A stretch of DNA of 64,000 nucleotides from Nonomuraea cavernae. Lineage in GTDB: Bacteria > Actinomycetota > Actinomycetes > Streptosporangiales > Streptosporangiaceae. The position numbers and the translations under genes are program-made. Location of the stretch: NCBI RefSeq assembly GCF_014646355.1, contig NZ_BMNH01000001.1:338675-402674 (forward strand), in the 5' to 3' direction. Shown here in pieces: positions 37,010-45,906 of this stretch. Within the stretch, counting starts at the first letter, position 1; every line of letters begins with the position of its first letter. The notes beneath the pieces were generated by a model. The model was not told where the DNA came from. It saw only the letters and a list, made by a program, of their open reading frames with translations, and did no database searches.

Positions 37010-37039
37010 TTGACCGGGAATCGGCCCGGCGACTACCTT
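37010..37039 (+). promoter_or_regulatory. Promoter of the TetR gene, leaderless
   Basis: TTGACC (37010-37015) and TACCTT (37034-37039) are separated by 18 bases. The ATG of the tetR-like gene lies eight bases after the -10, so transcription would start at or beside the start codon. The surrounding divergent gap is A/T-rich. Confidence 0.55.
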
Positions 37040-37046
37040 CTGCGAC

Positions 37047-37679
37047 ATGACATCCGCCGACAACCGCGGCCAGGTCGCTCTCATCCTGAAGGTCGCCACA
37101 CAACTGTTCGCGGCACTGGGCTACGACGGCACCTCCACCCGGGCGATCGCCGACGCGGCGGGCCTGAACATCGCCACCGTCAACTACCACATGGGCGGCA
37201 AGCGCGAGCTCTACCTGGCCGTGATGGAGCGCGCCCACCGGGCCGAACGGATGATGCTGGAGGCGTCGCTGTCCGACCTGTCGGGCACGAACCCCGTCCT
37301 GGCGATCCACCGGGTGGTCGACGACTACCTCGACTTCAGCGTGGAGAACCCCGAGGTCCCCGCGCTGTGGATGCACCGCTGGCTGTCCGACGCCAGCGAC
37401 CTGACCGAGCTGGAACAGCAGTACGTGCAGCCGCTGATGTCCGCGGTGATGGAGGCGCTGCGGCCGGTGGTCGCGGCCGGCGTGATCGACTCCTCGGCCG
37501 ACGTGGAGTACGCCGTGTGGACGGTCGTCTGGTGCGTCCACGGCTTCGCCAAGGGCGGCGTGCTGGACGAGCAGGGCAACCGTCACGGCACCGACGACCG
37601 GGTCGAGCTGCGCCGCTTCCGCGCCCACCTGCACCAGCTAGTGCACCGCATGCTCCGCCTGCCGGGCGACGCCCCGTGA
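37047..37679 (+). CDS. TetR family transcriptional regulator
   Basis: The 210-residue protein has a TetR helix-turn-helix at about 10-55 (YDGTSTRAIADAAGLNIATV, YHMGGKRELYLAV), followed by a helical ligand-binding domain. The transcript appears leaderless. Its TGA overlaps the GTG of the following transporter remnant (GTGA), so it originally regulated or was co-expressed with an exporter or sugar symporter. The ligand is unknown. Confidence 0.9.
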   Translation: MTSADNRGQVALILKVATQLFAALGYDGTSTRAIADAAGLNIATVNYHMGGKRELYLAVMERAHRAERMMLEASLSDLSGTNPVLAIHRVVDDYLDFSVENPEVPALWMHRWLSDASDLTELEQQYVQPLMSAVMEALRPVVAAGVIDSSADVEYAVWTVVWCVHGFAKGGVLDEQGNRHGTDDRVELRRFRAHLHQLVHRMLRLPGDAP

Positions 37680-38094
37680 GCGCGGAGCGGCTCGGCAGGG
37701 GCCGCTTACTCGGCTACGGCGCGGGCTCGGTCGGCACCGGCGTGTTCTCCGCCGTCCCCGGGCTGCTCCTCCTCTACTACCTGACCGACATGCTCGGCGT
37801 GCCCGCCGCCGTGGCCGGCGCCGTGCTGGTCGTGCCGAAGATCTGGGACGTGCTGCTCAACCCGCTCGTGGGCGCCGCCAGCGACCGCGAGGCCGTGCGC
37901 ATGGGGAGGCGGACCCGGCTGATGCTGGCCGGGGCGGTCGGGCTGCCCCTGGCGTTCGCGCTGATGTTCGCGGTGCCTTCGGCTTCACCGCGCTGCCCGC
38001 GGTCCTCATGCTGCTCAGCCTGCCGTTCATCGTCCGGTACGGCCGGCTGACCGGAATTTCGAATGAAGGAGTACGAGTTAAGGAGAACGTGTGA
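37676..38094 (+). pseudogene. GPH/MFS sugar-cation symporter with internal deletion
   Basis: The first 105 or so codons encode a normal start of a GPH-type (MFS_2) symporter: GYGAGSVGTGVFSAVPGLLL, PKIWDVLLNPLVGAASDREA and two to three membrane segments. Near 37979 the frame changes. From there another frame gives what looks like the authentic C-terminus (AFGFTALPAVLMLLSLPFIV), ending at TGA 38092-38094. Roughly 300 residues of the middle are missing. Both ends are kept and the start is still coupled to tetR, so this is a deletion remnant rather than a small gene. Confidence 0.75.
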
Positions 38095-39509
38095 ATCTGC
38101 CCGAAACCGGCGCGACCGTCGAGGAGCTGCTGGCGGAGGTCGCCCGGCTCAAGGAGCACGACCTGCCCGTACGAGGCGGCCAGGTCACGGCCTACGTCTA
38201 CGACACCGGGCGCGGCGAGGTGCACGAGGCGGCGGCCCGTGCCTACTTCGAGATGCTGGAGGTCAACTGCCTGGACCCGACCGCCTTCCCCAGCATCGTC
38301 GAGATGGAGAAGCAGGTCGTCGGCGCGGTGGCCGACCTGCTCGGCGGCGGCCACGGCATCTTCACCAGCGGCGGCACCGAGTCGATCATGCTGGCGGTGA
38401 AGGCGGCCCGCGACGCGGCCGGGCGTGAGCGGCCCAACCTGGTGCTGCCCGTCACCGCCCATCCCGCCTTCCACAAGGCGGCCCACTACCTCGGGGTGAC
38501 CGTCCGCCCGGTGCCCGTGGACCTCGGCACCTACCGGGTGCCGGCGCTGGGGATCAAGGAGGCGATCGACGAGGACACCGTGCTGGTCGTCGCCTCCGCG
38601 CCCTCCTACCCGCAGGGCGTCGTGGACCCGATCGAGGAGGTGGCCGCCGTGGCCGCCGCCGCGAACGTGCCCTGCCACGTCGACGCGTGCGTGGGCGGCT
38701 GGCTGCTGCCGTGGCTGCGCGAGGCGGGAGCGGACGTGCCGCCGTTCGACCTGTCGGTGCCCGGTGTCACCTCGCTCTCCTGTGACCTGCACAAGTTCGG
38801 CTACGCCCCGAAGGGCGCCTCGGTGCTGCTGTTCGCCGACCCGGCGATGCGCCGCAAGGCGTACTTCGCGTCGGCCGCCTGGCCCGGTTACACGATCATC
38901 AACGCCACCGTGCAGAGCTCCCGGTCGGCCGGTCCGCTGGGCGGCGCCTGGGCCACCCTGCGCGCGCTGGGCAGGGAGGGTTACCTGGAGCTCGGCCGGT
39001 CCACGCTGCGGGCGGCCGCCCGGTTACGGGCGGGGATCGCCGAGATCCCTGGCCTGGAGGTGCTCGGCGAGCCGGACTCGTCGCTCATCGCCTTCCGGGG
39101 CACCGACGTCGACGTGTTCACGCTGGCCGACGAGGCCCGCGCCCGGGGCTGGTTCCTGCAGCCGCAGCTGTCCTACGCCGGCATTCCGGCCAACCTGCAC
39201 ATCACGGTGACCGGGGTGACGCTGGCCGGGGTCGAGGCGATGCTCCAGGTGATCGCCGAGTCGGCCGAGGCGGCCCGGTCGCGCGGCCCCGCCGAGCTGC
39301 CGGAGGGCCTGGTCGACCTGATCGCCGGGCTCGACCTGGAGTCCCTGGACGACGCCACCTTCGCCGAACTGGCCGCCTCCGTCGGCGTGGACCTCCGGCC
39401 GGGCGCCGGGCAGCCGGAGATGGCCGTGGTCAACGCCGTGCTCGACGCGCTGCCGGCGGCCACCCGCGAGGCGGTGCTGGTGAGATTCCTGTCCGTGATC
39501 TACCAGTAG
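38091..39509 (+). CDS. PLP-dependent decarboxylase/lyase, sphingosine-1-phosphate lyase-like
   Basis: The 472-residue fold-type I PLP enzyme shows a substrate/cofactor loop GIFTSGGTESIMLAVKAARD near residue 88, a conserved HVDACVGG and the cofactor lysine in LSCDLHKFGYAPKGAS near residue 235. The HK-YAPKGxS pattern resembles sphingosine-1-phosphate lyases and group II decarboxylases; the substrate is unknown. AAGGAG at 38080-38085 precedes GTG 38091, inside the transporter remnant's 3' end. It ends before a hairpin terminator. Confidence 0.85.
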   Translation: MNLPETGATVEELLAEVARLKEHDLPVRGGQVTAYVYDTGRGEVHEAAARAYFEMLEVNCLDPTAFPSIVEMEKQVVGAVADLLGGGHGIFTSGGTESIMLAVKAARDAAGRERPNLVLPVTAHPAFHKAAHYLGVTVRPVPVDLGTYRVPALGIKEAIDEDTVLVVASAPSYPQGVVDPIEEVAAVAAAANVPCHVDACVGGWLLPWLREAGADVPPFDLSVPGVTSLSCDLHKFGYAPKGASVLLFADPAMRRKAYFASAAWPGYTIINATVQSSRSAGPLGGAWATLRALGREGYLELGRSTLRAAARLRAGIAEIPGLEVLGEPDSSLIAFRGTDVDVFTLADEARARGWFLQPQLSYAGIPANLHITVTGVTLAGVEAMLQVIAESAEAARSRGPAELPEGLVDLIAGLDLESLDDATFAELAASVGVDLRPGAGQPEMAVVNAVLDALPAATREAVLVRFLSVIYQ

Positions 39510-39517
39510 GCGGGCGA

Positions 39518-39561
39518 GCGGATGGGTGGCCTCACCTCCGTGAGGTTCGGCCACCAACCCG
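39518..39561. terminator. Hairpin terminator between convergent genes
   Basis: GGTGGCC (39525-39531) pairs with GGCCACC (39549-39555), and the loop side contains CTCAC/GTGAG pairing. It lies between the PLP lyase gene and the convergent DUF1206 gene. Confidence 0.65.
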
Positions 39562-39574
39562 CTTCGGGTGACGG

Positions 39575-40396
39575 TCAGGTGCGGCGCCAGCGCGACTCGC
39601 CGAAGCAGTAGCCGGCGAAGAGCACCAGGCCGAGGGCGATCAGCACCAGCAGCCACGGCCCGACCGGGGTGTCGGCGAACGCCCGGAGCGCGTGGTCCAT
39701 GCCGCCGGCCTTGTCCGGGTCGTAGGTGATCGCCGCCTGGACGACGAAGATCCCGGCCAGCCCGGCGATCGCGCCGCGGGCGATGTAGCCGGCCATGCCG
39801 AGCCGCTCCATGACCGAGCGGGCGCGCGGCGACATCTGGCCGAGGTTGAGCTCCTCGAGGAACTTCTTCTTGATCCCCGAGTGGATCCAGTAGACGCCCA
39901 CGCCGAGAACGGCGAGGCCGATGGCGCCGACGATCAGCTGGCCGCCCGGCAGTTCGAGCAGCTTGGCGGTCACGTCCTGCGACTTCTCGTCGTCGGACGT
40001 GGCCTTGCCGGACAGCAGCATCGACAGCAGCGTGAAGCAGACCAGCACGTACACACCGGTCCGGACGGCCGCCTCGGCGCGGTCAGCGGTCTTGAGACCG
40101 CCGAACAGCGCCTCCGTGGCCTGCCACAGCGCCAGGGCGGCGAAGCCCACCACCATGATCCACAGAATCACCTCCCCGAACGGCAGATCCGCCACGGCGG
40201 CGATCGCGCCGCCTTTGTCGGCCTGTTCCTTGCTGCCGCCGCCGATGGCGATCTGTACCGCCAGCACCCCGATCAGCGCGTACAGCACCCCGCGGCACGC
40301 CAGGCCGACCCTGGCGAGCCGGTCCAGTGCCGGATGGTCGGCTGCCCGGCGCGCCATGGACTGCGCCTGGCGCCCCGCCTGCTCCGCAGTGCTCAC
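39575..40396 (-). CDS. DUF1206 integral membrane protein
   Basis: The 273-residue protein has six predicted membrane segments arranged as three similar two-helix units, typical of DUF1206. Each unit opens with an LARVGLACRGVLYALIG-like stretch; the third begins RLGMAGYIARGAIAGLAG. The function of the family is not established. The start at 40396 is an ATG. It stands alone on the minus strand between two terminators. Confidence 0.85.
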   Translation of the reverse strand: MSTAEQAGRQAQSMARRAADHPALDRLARVGLACRGVLYALIGVLAVQIAIGGGSKEQADKGGAIAAVADLPFGEVILWIMVVGFAALALWQATEALFGGLKTADRAEAAVRTGVYVLVCFTLLSMLLSGKATSDDEKSQDVTAKLLELPGGQLIVGAIGLAVLGVGVYWIHSGIKKKFLEELNLGQMSPRARSVMERLGMAGYIARGAIAGLAGIFVVQAAITYDPDKAGGMDHALRAFADTPVGPWLLVLIALGLVLFAGYCFGESRWRRT

Positions 40397-40549
40397 CGTT
40401 CCTCCTCAAGTGTCGGTCAAGGAATGGCAAAGTGCCCTGAAACAGACGTTGTACGCCTTCGCTGACCGCATCCGGCCGCTGACCACGACGGGAACCCTTT
40501 TCGGCAGCCGGCGGAAGGCGGAACGGCGGCGGGCTCGCCACCACGCGAA

Positions 40550-40579
40550 GGAGGGCGGCCACCGAGGTGACCGCCCTCC
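40550..40579 (-). terminator. Hairpin terminator after the M28 peptidase gene
   Basis: GGAGGGCGG at 40550-40558 pairs perfectly with CCGCCCTCC at 40571-40579; the loop carries an inner CACC/GGTG pair. It lies 12 bases past the stop of the minus-strand peptidase gene. The rest of the 195-base gap is featureless. Confidence 0.7.
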
Positions 40580-40591
40580 TCGGAGCCGGGA

Positions 40592-42100
40592 TCAGCCGGC
40601 GGACTTCACCGCGACGCGGTCCGCCGCGGCGGCGGTGTCACGGGCCGGGATGGACCGGAGGTTGAAGGCGAACCTGGCGGTCGAGTCGGCGATCGCGTCG
40701 GCGTTGACGTCGAGCGCGGTCGCGTTGATGTTCGCGGTCGTGTCGCACGCCTGGTGGTAGCAGACGTCGTAGGCCACGCCCGCGGTCCCGCCGAACAGGG
40801 CGGCCTCCTCGGGCGTCTTGATGCCCTCGGCGCCGGTGAAGATGCCGCCGGAGGGGATGCCCACCGCGATGAACGGGCCGTAGTCGGAGCGGCCGTCGAA
40901 GTCGGTGCCGACGTGGGCCAGGCCGCGGCTGTCGAAGAAGGATTCGAGCTGCTTCTCGATCTGGGCCGATCCGGGCGGGCCGGCCGGGCTGCCGGCGCCG
41001 TCGGAGTCGTCGCCGTCGTACAGCTTGTAGGCGTAGTTGGGCGAGGCCACCATGTCGAAGTTCAGGTAGACCTTGATCCGGTCACGCTGTGCCTGGGTGA
41101 GCTCCTCGACGTACTGGTCGGAGCCGAGCAGGCCGATCTCCTCCGCGGCCCAGAAGGCGAACCGGACCTTGTTCTTGACCGGGTAGTGCTTCATCTGCAG
41201 GGCGGTCTCCAGGATGGCCGCGCTGCCGGAGCCGTTGTCGTTGATGCCGGGCCCCTCCGGGACGCTGTCGAGGTGGGCGCCCACCATCACGACCTTGCCC
41301 GGGTCGCCGCCACGGGTCTCGGCGATCACGTTGTGGTTGGTGCCGAGCTGGAGCGTGGCGTCGACCTTGAGGCGTACGGTCGTGCCCGGCGTGGCCGCCA
41401 GCTCGTTGCCCACCGCGAAGTCGGCGAAGACCATCGGCACGCCGGCCCGCCACTCGCCGATGTCCAGCGGGAAGGCGTCGGTGCGGCCCGGCTGGCCCTC
41501 GTTGAAGACGATGATGCCGGAGGCGCCGGCGAACCCGGCGTTGCGGATCTTGGCGGCGAACGCGCAGGTGCCCCGCTGGATGAGCGCGATGTTGCCCGGG
41601 ACGAATCCCGCGAAGTCCGACGTCTCGCAACCACTGGTGGAGGTCGGCGTGGGTGTCGGCGGAAGGGTCAGGTCCACCCCCTGGACCTGCGCCGTCACGT
41701 CACCGGCGGGCGAGGGCTGGAAGGTGTGGAAGTCCTCGTTCGGGACGTAGGTCTTCTGTCCTGGGATCTCCAGGGTGGGCGGGTTGTTCTCGGTCCAGCC
41801 CTGGACGAAGTCGATCGCGTCGAGTGTGACCTTGTAGCCGGCCTTGCGCAGCTTGTCCGCCACGTAGTCGCGGGAAGCGTCGTAGCCGGGCGTCCCCGCC
41901 GCACGGGTGCCACCGTTGGCGTTGGCGATGGCCTGCAGGGCGTTCAGGTGCTTTGTCACGTTAGCGCCCTTGACCTGCTTCACCAGGAGCTTGGCGAAGA
42001 CGTCGTCGACCGGGCCGGCACTGGCCGGAGTGGCCAGGGCCAGGGGAAGGGCGAGTGCCGCGAGCACGGCAGTGACGCCCTTCATCAGGGAAACGCGCAT
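40592..42100 (-). CDS. Secreted M28 family zinc aminopeptidase with PA domain
   Basis: The 502-residue precursor has a signal peptide (cleavage near TPASA) and an N-terminal helical part. A protease-associated insert (about 140-240; GNIALIQRGTCAFAAKIRNA) is followed by an M28 catalytic domain. Zinc ligands and catalytic residues appear in VMVGAHLDSV, GPGINDNGSGS, FWAAEEIGLLGS, YLNFDMV and CYHQACD. It resembles Streptomyces-type secreted leucine aminopeptidases, which release N-terminal residues from peptides outside the cell. GGAGG lies before the ATG at 42100. Confidence 0.92.
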   Translation of the reverse strand: MRVSLMKGVTAVLAALALPLALATPASAGPVDDVFAKLLVKQVKGANVTKHLNALQAIANANGGTRAAGTPGYDASRDYVADKLRKAGYKVTLDAIDFVQGWTENNPPTLEIPGQKTYVPNEDFHTFQPSPAGDVTAQVQGVDLTLPPTPTPTSTSGCETSDFAGFVPGNIALIQRGTCAFAAKIRNAGFAGASGIIVFNEGQPGRTDAFPLDIGEWRAGVPMVFADFAVGNELAATPGTTVRLKVDATLQLGTNHNVIAETRGGDPGKVVMVGAHLDSVPEGPGINDNGSGSAAILETALQMKHYPVKNKVRFAFWAAEEIGLLGSDQYVEELTQAQRDRIKVYLNFDMVASPNYAYKLYDGDDSDGAGSPAGPPGSAQIEKQLESFFDSRGLAHVGTDFDGRSDYGPFIAVGIPSGGIFTGAEGIKTPEEAALFGGTAGVAYDVCYHQACDTTANINATALDVNADAIADSTARFAFNLRSIPARDTAAAADRVAVKSAG

Positions 42101-42246
42101 GTGGATCCTCCAACGACACCAAATGCGCTGCAAGATCCCCCGAGACAGCGCCTATTGGAACTTAACCCCACAATCAAGGCCCGCCTAGGGCCCAACCTGT
42201 GAGTGGTGACCGATGGACGAATCCCGAACACCATGACGAGCCGGAC

Positions 42247-42275
42247 ATCGGTGAGAAGTTCTTCCCCTCACCGAT
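42247..42275 (-). terminator. Hairpin between metallophosphoesterase and peptidase genes
   Basis: ATCGGTGAG at 42247-42255 and CTCACCGAT at 42267-42275 form a perfect 9-bp stem. It lies about 45 bases past the minus-strand metallophosphoesterase stop. An operator for the peptidase gene cannot be excluded. Confidence 0.55.
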
Positions 42276-42319
42276 AGATCTGGCAAACCACCCCGGAGCA
42301 GATCAGAGCCACCGCACGG

Positions 42320-43069
42320 TCAGCCGACCACGCGGTAGTAGGTCAGCAACCGGCCGCCGTCGAGAATGTGGAAGGCCAGCGACGGCGCGACGTCGTAGTC
42401 GATGTCCTCGGCCAGGCTCGCGCCCGACTCCCACGGCAGCTTCAGACTGGAGACCACGCCCGGAGCCGCCCGCAGCGGACGCCCGCCGAAGTCGGAGGCG
42501 ACCGCCGCGTGGCAGTGGCCGCACAGGACCGCCGCGATGTTCGGATGCCGTCCGACCAGCTCGGCGAGCCGGTCGGGCTCGCGCAGGCCGATGGGGTCGA
42601 TGCCCCGGTGGTGCAGCACGATCGGCTGGTGGTGGAAGGCCACGATCACCGGGACGTCGGCCGGGGTGTCGTCGAGCACGCCGGCGAGCCAGTCGAGCGT
42701 CTCGTCGGCCAGATGCCCGGCGTCCTCGCCCGGGATGGTGGAGTCGCACAGCGCGTAGACGGCCTTGGGCGTGCGGTGCACCTGGTTGATCGGGGCCGTG
42801 CTGGGCGGCTCGCCCAGCAGCACCCGGCGGAACTCCGCCCGGTCGTCGTGGTTTCCGGGGCCCATGAACGTGGGGTGACGGAAGTCCAGCAGCTTGCGGG
42901 CCTCCTCGTACTCCGAGGCCCGGCCGTGGTCGGCGATGTCACCGGTGACCAGCACGGCGTCGAAGTCGTAGGGCAGGCCGTCGAGGAACTCGGCGACCCT
43001 GCGCGTCCGCTCGATGCTGCGCGGGGTGTCGTCGAGATGTGTGTCGCTGAGATGGGCAATCACGATCAT
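42320..43069 (-). CDS. Metallophosphoesterase, CpdA-like
   Basis: The 249-residue enzyme shows the calcineurin-type set of metal ligands: DTH in IAHLSDTHLD, GD in VTGDIADHG, GNHD in GPGNHDDRAEF, a His in VAFHHQPI and GHCH in LCGHCHAAV. It belongs with class III cyclic-nucleotide phosphodiesterase-like proteins, but the substrate is not determined by sequence. There is no signal peptide. The lipoprotein gene lies 23 bases upstream on the same strand. Confidence 0.88.
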   Translation of the reverse strand: MIVIAHLSDTHLDDTPRSIERTRRVAEFLDGLPYDFDAVLVTGDIADHGRASEYEEARKLLDFRHPTFMGPGNHDDRAEFRRVLLGEPPSTAPINQVHRTPKAVYALCDSTIPGEDAGHLADETLDWLAGVLDDTPADVPVIVAFHHQPIVLHHRGIDPIGLREPDRLAELVGRHPNIAAVLCGHCHAAVASDFGGRPLRAAPGVVSSLKLPWESGASLAEDIDYDVAPSLAFHILDGGRLLTYYRVVG

Positions 43070-43092
43070 GTCTAGATTTTTTCACCACCGGA

Positions 43093-43659
43093 TCATCCGG
43101 CCAAGGTGCGCAGCTCACGCAGGTACTCGCGCAGCGGCTTCATCCCGGCCCCGGCCCGGCGCTCGTCCACGCGGGCCTCGTCCTCGATCGGCGTCCGCGG
43201 ACGCCACTCGCCCTCGGGCGTCAGCTCCCACTGCGTGCCGTAGACCTGCGGGCGGCCCTCGGCGACCCGTACCCGGTCCTCCAGGAAGGCCAGCTCGCTC
43301 GGCTCGGCGTCGCCGTCGTCCACCGCCTTCCGCATCAGGACGAGCCCCCTGCGCTGGAAGGCGAGGTCGAGATCGGAGTGCTGGACCAGGGCCCACGCCG
43401 CCTTGGCGCCGTCCTCGCCGACCAGCGACCGGCCCGGCCAGCCGTACGTGTCGAGGATCTGCTTCATGCGCAGGGTGTTGGCCTCCTCGACCCGCCGCCA
43501 CTGTTCCTCGGGCGCCTCCATGGTCCTGAACGCCTGGTCGCGGTCGAGCATCCGCAACAGCTCACTCCTCAGCCCCGGCTCGCGCGGTCCGGCGGCGCCG
43601 CATGCGGGGAGCATCGAGACCGCGGCGAACACCAGGAGCCATGACACCATCGCGCGCAC
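43093..43659 (-). CDS. Putative lipoprotein, DUF6624-like
   Basis: The 188-residue precursor has a short signal sequence ending in a lipobox-like LPACG, so it is probably lipid-anchored outside the membrane. The mature part holds helical stretches with WRRVEEANTLRMKQILDTYG and GWPGRSLVGEDGAKAAWALV, resembling DUF6624 proteins of unknown function. GGAGGG at 43666-43671 favours GTG 43659; ATG 43650 is the alternative. It precedes the metallophosphoesterase gene by 23 bases. Confidence 0.75.
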   Translation of the reverse strand: MRAMVSWLLVFAAVSMLPACGAAGPREPGLRSELLRMLDRDQAFRTMEAPEEQWRRVEEANTLRMKQILDTYGWPGRSLVGEDGAKAAWALVQHSDLDLAFQRRGLVLMRKAVDDGDAEPSELAFLEDRVRVAEGRPQVYGTQWELTPEGEWRPRTPIEDEARVDERRAGAGMKPLREYLRELRTLAG

Positions 43660-43751
43660 GTCGAGCCCTCCTGCCCGCAAACCCCACCACGACCGTAGGC
43701 GAGGGGTCGCTCCCAGGGAATGCCCAGGTTTTCTGGGTAGCCTTCATCCGC

Positions 43752-44591
43752 ATGACCTGGCAGACGAAGCTCAACTCGGCGCTCGGCAGATACGCGGGTG
43801 TCCGTTTCGAGCGGGTCAGGAAGGCTACTCCACCGCCCGAGAGCGCGGTCAGGCCGCCCGCGGATCCCGCCACCGACAGACTTCTCACCGAGCCGGTGTT
43901 CATCCTGTCACCCGTGCGCTCCGGCTCCACCCTGCTGCGCGCGATGCTCGACGCCCACCCGCTCCTGCACGCGCCGCACGAGCTCCACGTACGCCGCCTC
44001 AGCGTCGGCTTCGGCACCTCCCTGGCCCGCAAGGCCATGGAAGCGCTCGGCCACAACCAGGCCGACCTCGAACACCTGCTGTGGGACCGCGTGCTCCACC
44101 GCGAGCTGGTACGAAGCGGCAAGCAGTACATCGTGGACAAGACCCCCGCCAACTCCTTCGCCTACCAGCGCATCGCCACCTGCTGGCCCGACGCCCGCTT
44201 CGTCTTCCTGCTGCGTCACCCCGCCTCCATCGCCACCTCCTGGTACGAGGCCAGCCCCGACAAGCGCACCCGGGCCGAGGCCGCGGCCGACGCCCTGCGC
44301 TACATGAAGGCGGTGCAGCGGGCACGCAAGGGGCTGACCGGCCTGACCGTGCGCTACGAGAGCCTGACCACCGATCCCGAGCGCGAGACGCGGGCCATCT
44401 GCGAGTTCCTCTCCATTCCGTGGGCACCCGAGATGCTCGACTACGGGCAGCCGGGCGTCATCCGCAAGGGGCTGGGCGACTGGCAGGACAAGATCCGCTC
44501 GGGCACGGTGCAGCCCGGCCGCGATCTCCCTACGCCCGAGGAGATCCCCGAGATCCTCAAGCCGATGTGCCAAAGCTGGGGTTACCTGTGA
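43752..44591 (+). CDS. Sulfotransferase family protein
   Basis: The 279-residue protein has the PAPS 5'-phosphosulfate loop SPVRSGSTLLRAMLDAHP near residue 52 and a 3'-phosphate region around FVFLLRHPASIATSWYEA. It should transfer sulfate from PAPS to a lipid or carbohydrate acceptor. TAGCCT at 43738-43743 lies eight bases before the ATG, so it may be leaderless. Its TGA overlaps the GTG of a glycosyltransferase gene. Together they suggest a sulfated glycan or glycolipid; the acceptor is not evident. Confidence 0.87.
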   Translation: MTWQTKLNSALGRYAGVRFERVRKATPPPESAVRPPADPATDRLLTEPVFILSPVRSGSTLLRAMLDAHPLLHAPHELHVRRLSVGFGTSLARKAMEALGHNQADLEHLLWDRVLHRELVRSGKQYIVDKTPANSFAYQRIATCWPDARFVFLLRHPASIATSWYEASPDKRTRAEAAADALRYMKAVQRARKGLTGLTVRYESLTTDPERETRAICEFLSIPWAPEMLDYGQPGVIRKGLGDWQDKIRSGTVQPGRDLPTPEEIPEILKPMCQSWGYL

Positions 44592-45760
44592 AGATCCGCT
44601 ATCTGCTGTTGCACGCGTACGGACTGGGCGGCACGATCCGCACGGTGTTCAACCAGGCGGGCGCGATGGCGGAGCTCGGCCACCAGGTGGAGATCGTCAG
44701 CGTCATCCGCCGGCGCAACGCCCCGCAGTTCGGCCTCGACTCCCGGGTGAAGATCGTGACGCTGGTCGACCAGCGTGAGCGGATCCTCGCCGACTCGCTG
44801 GGCCGCAAGGTGTGGCGGCGGCTGCGGGGCAAGATGGTCCCGTGGGGCGAGTTCGCCGCCGAATACTTCACCGAGCGGGTGGAGAAGGCGGTCATCGACT
44901 ACGTGTCCGGCCTCGACGACGGCATCCTGGTGACCACCCGGCCGGCCCTCAACCTGATCTCCGCCCGCCGCACTCCCAAGGGCGTCATCAGGGTGGCGCA
45001 GGACCACATGAACCTGGCCGCCTATCCCGAGCCGGTCCGCAAGGAGATCGCCCGCTACTACGGCCGCTTCGACGCCGTGGTCGTGCTCACGAAGACCAAC
45101 CAGCGCGAATACCGCGCGCTGCTGCCCCGCACGCCCGTCGTGCGCATCCCCAACGCCGTCCACCTTTCGCACGAGCCGTCCCGGCAGACCGACCCGATCG
45201 TGGTGACGGCCGGGCGGCTGGTCCGGCAGAAGGGCTACGACCTGCTCATCCCCGCGTTCGCCAGGGCAGCCGAGCGGCATCCCGGCTGGCAGTTGCGCAT
45301 CTTCGGCTCGGGTCCGAAGAAGGACCACCTGGCCTCGCTCATCGAGGAGCACGAGATGGGCGACCGGATCCGGCTGATGGGGCGTACCGACCGGCTGGAC
45401 AAGGAGCTCGCGAACGCGTCGATCTACGCGCTGTCGTCCCGCTTCGAGGGGCTGCCGATGGTGATGATCGAGGCGATGGGTCAGGGCCTGCCGGTGGCGG
45501 CGTTCGACTGCCCGACGGGCCCGGCCGACGTCCTGACGCCCGAGGTCGACGGGCTGCTCGTGCCGCCCGAGGACGTCGACGGGCTGGCCGCGGCCCTCGA
45601 CCGGCTGATGGGCGACCGCGAGCTGCGCCTGCGCATCGGCGCGGCGGCCGCGCAGACCGCCCTGAACTACGCGCCCGACGTCATCATGCCGCTTTGGGAG
45701 GACCTTTTCTCCGAGCTTCTCTCCCGGGAGCCGATCATCGACACCCACTGGACCAGTTGA
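44588..45760 (+). CDS. Glycosyltransferase family 4 protein
   Basis: The 390-residue GT-B enzyme begins with KIRYLLLHAYGLGGTIRTVF, the family's N-terminal GG loop. The second half carries VVTAGRLVRQKGYDLLI and the nucleotide-sugar motif SSRFEGLPMVMIEAM. It transfers a sugar from a nucleotide donor with retention. The GTG start overlaps the sulfotransferase stop, so the two enzymes are coupled. There is no membrane segment or signal peptide, so it works on the cytoplasmic side. Donor and acceptor are unknown. Confidence 0.9.
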   Translation: MKIRYLLLHAYGLGGTIRTVFNQAGAMAELGHQVEIVSVIRRRNAPQFGLDSRVKIVTLVDQRERILADSLGRKVWRRLRGKMVPWGEFAAEYFTERVEKAVIDYVSGLDDGILVTTRPALNLISARRTPKGVIRVAQDHMNLAAYPEPVRKEIARYYGRFDAVVVLTKTNQREYRALLPRTPVVRIPNAVHLSHEPSRQTDPIVVTAGRLVRQKGYDLLIPAFARAAERHPGWQLRIFGSGPKKDHLASLIEEHEMGDRIRLMGRTDRLDKELANASIYALSSRFEGLPMVMIEAMGQGLPVAAFDCPTGPADVLTPEVDGLLVPPEDVDGLAAALDRLMGDRELRLRIGAAAAQTALNYAPDVIMPLWEDLFSELLSREPIIDTHWTS

Positions 45761-45906
45761 CCGATCACAACGCCGCCGAGCTGGCCGTATGCTCGATATG
45801 TGCACTACTCAAGCGAAGTTATCTCCATTAACGGTAGACATCTGCATTTTTGAGGTTTTAGTACACTTTTGGGGAGACTCCTCTAAGAAACGGTGACCGC
45901 GACCAT

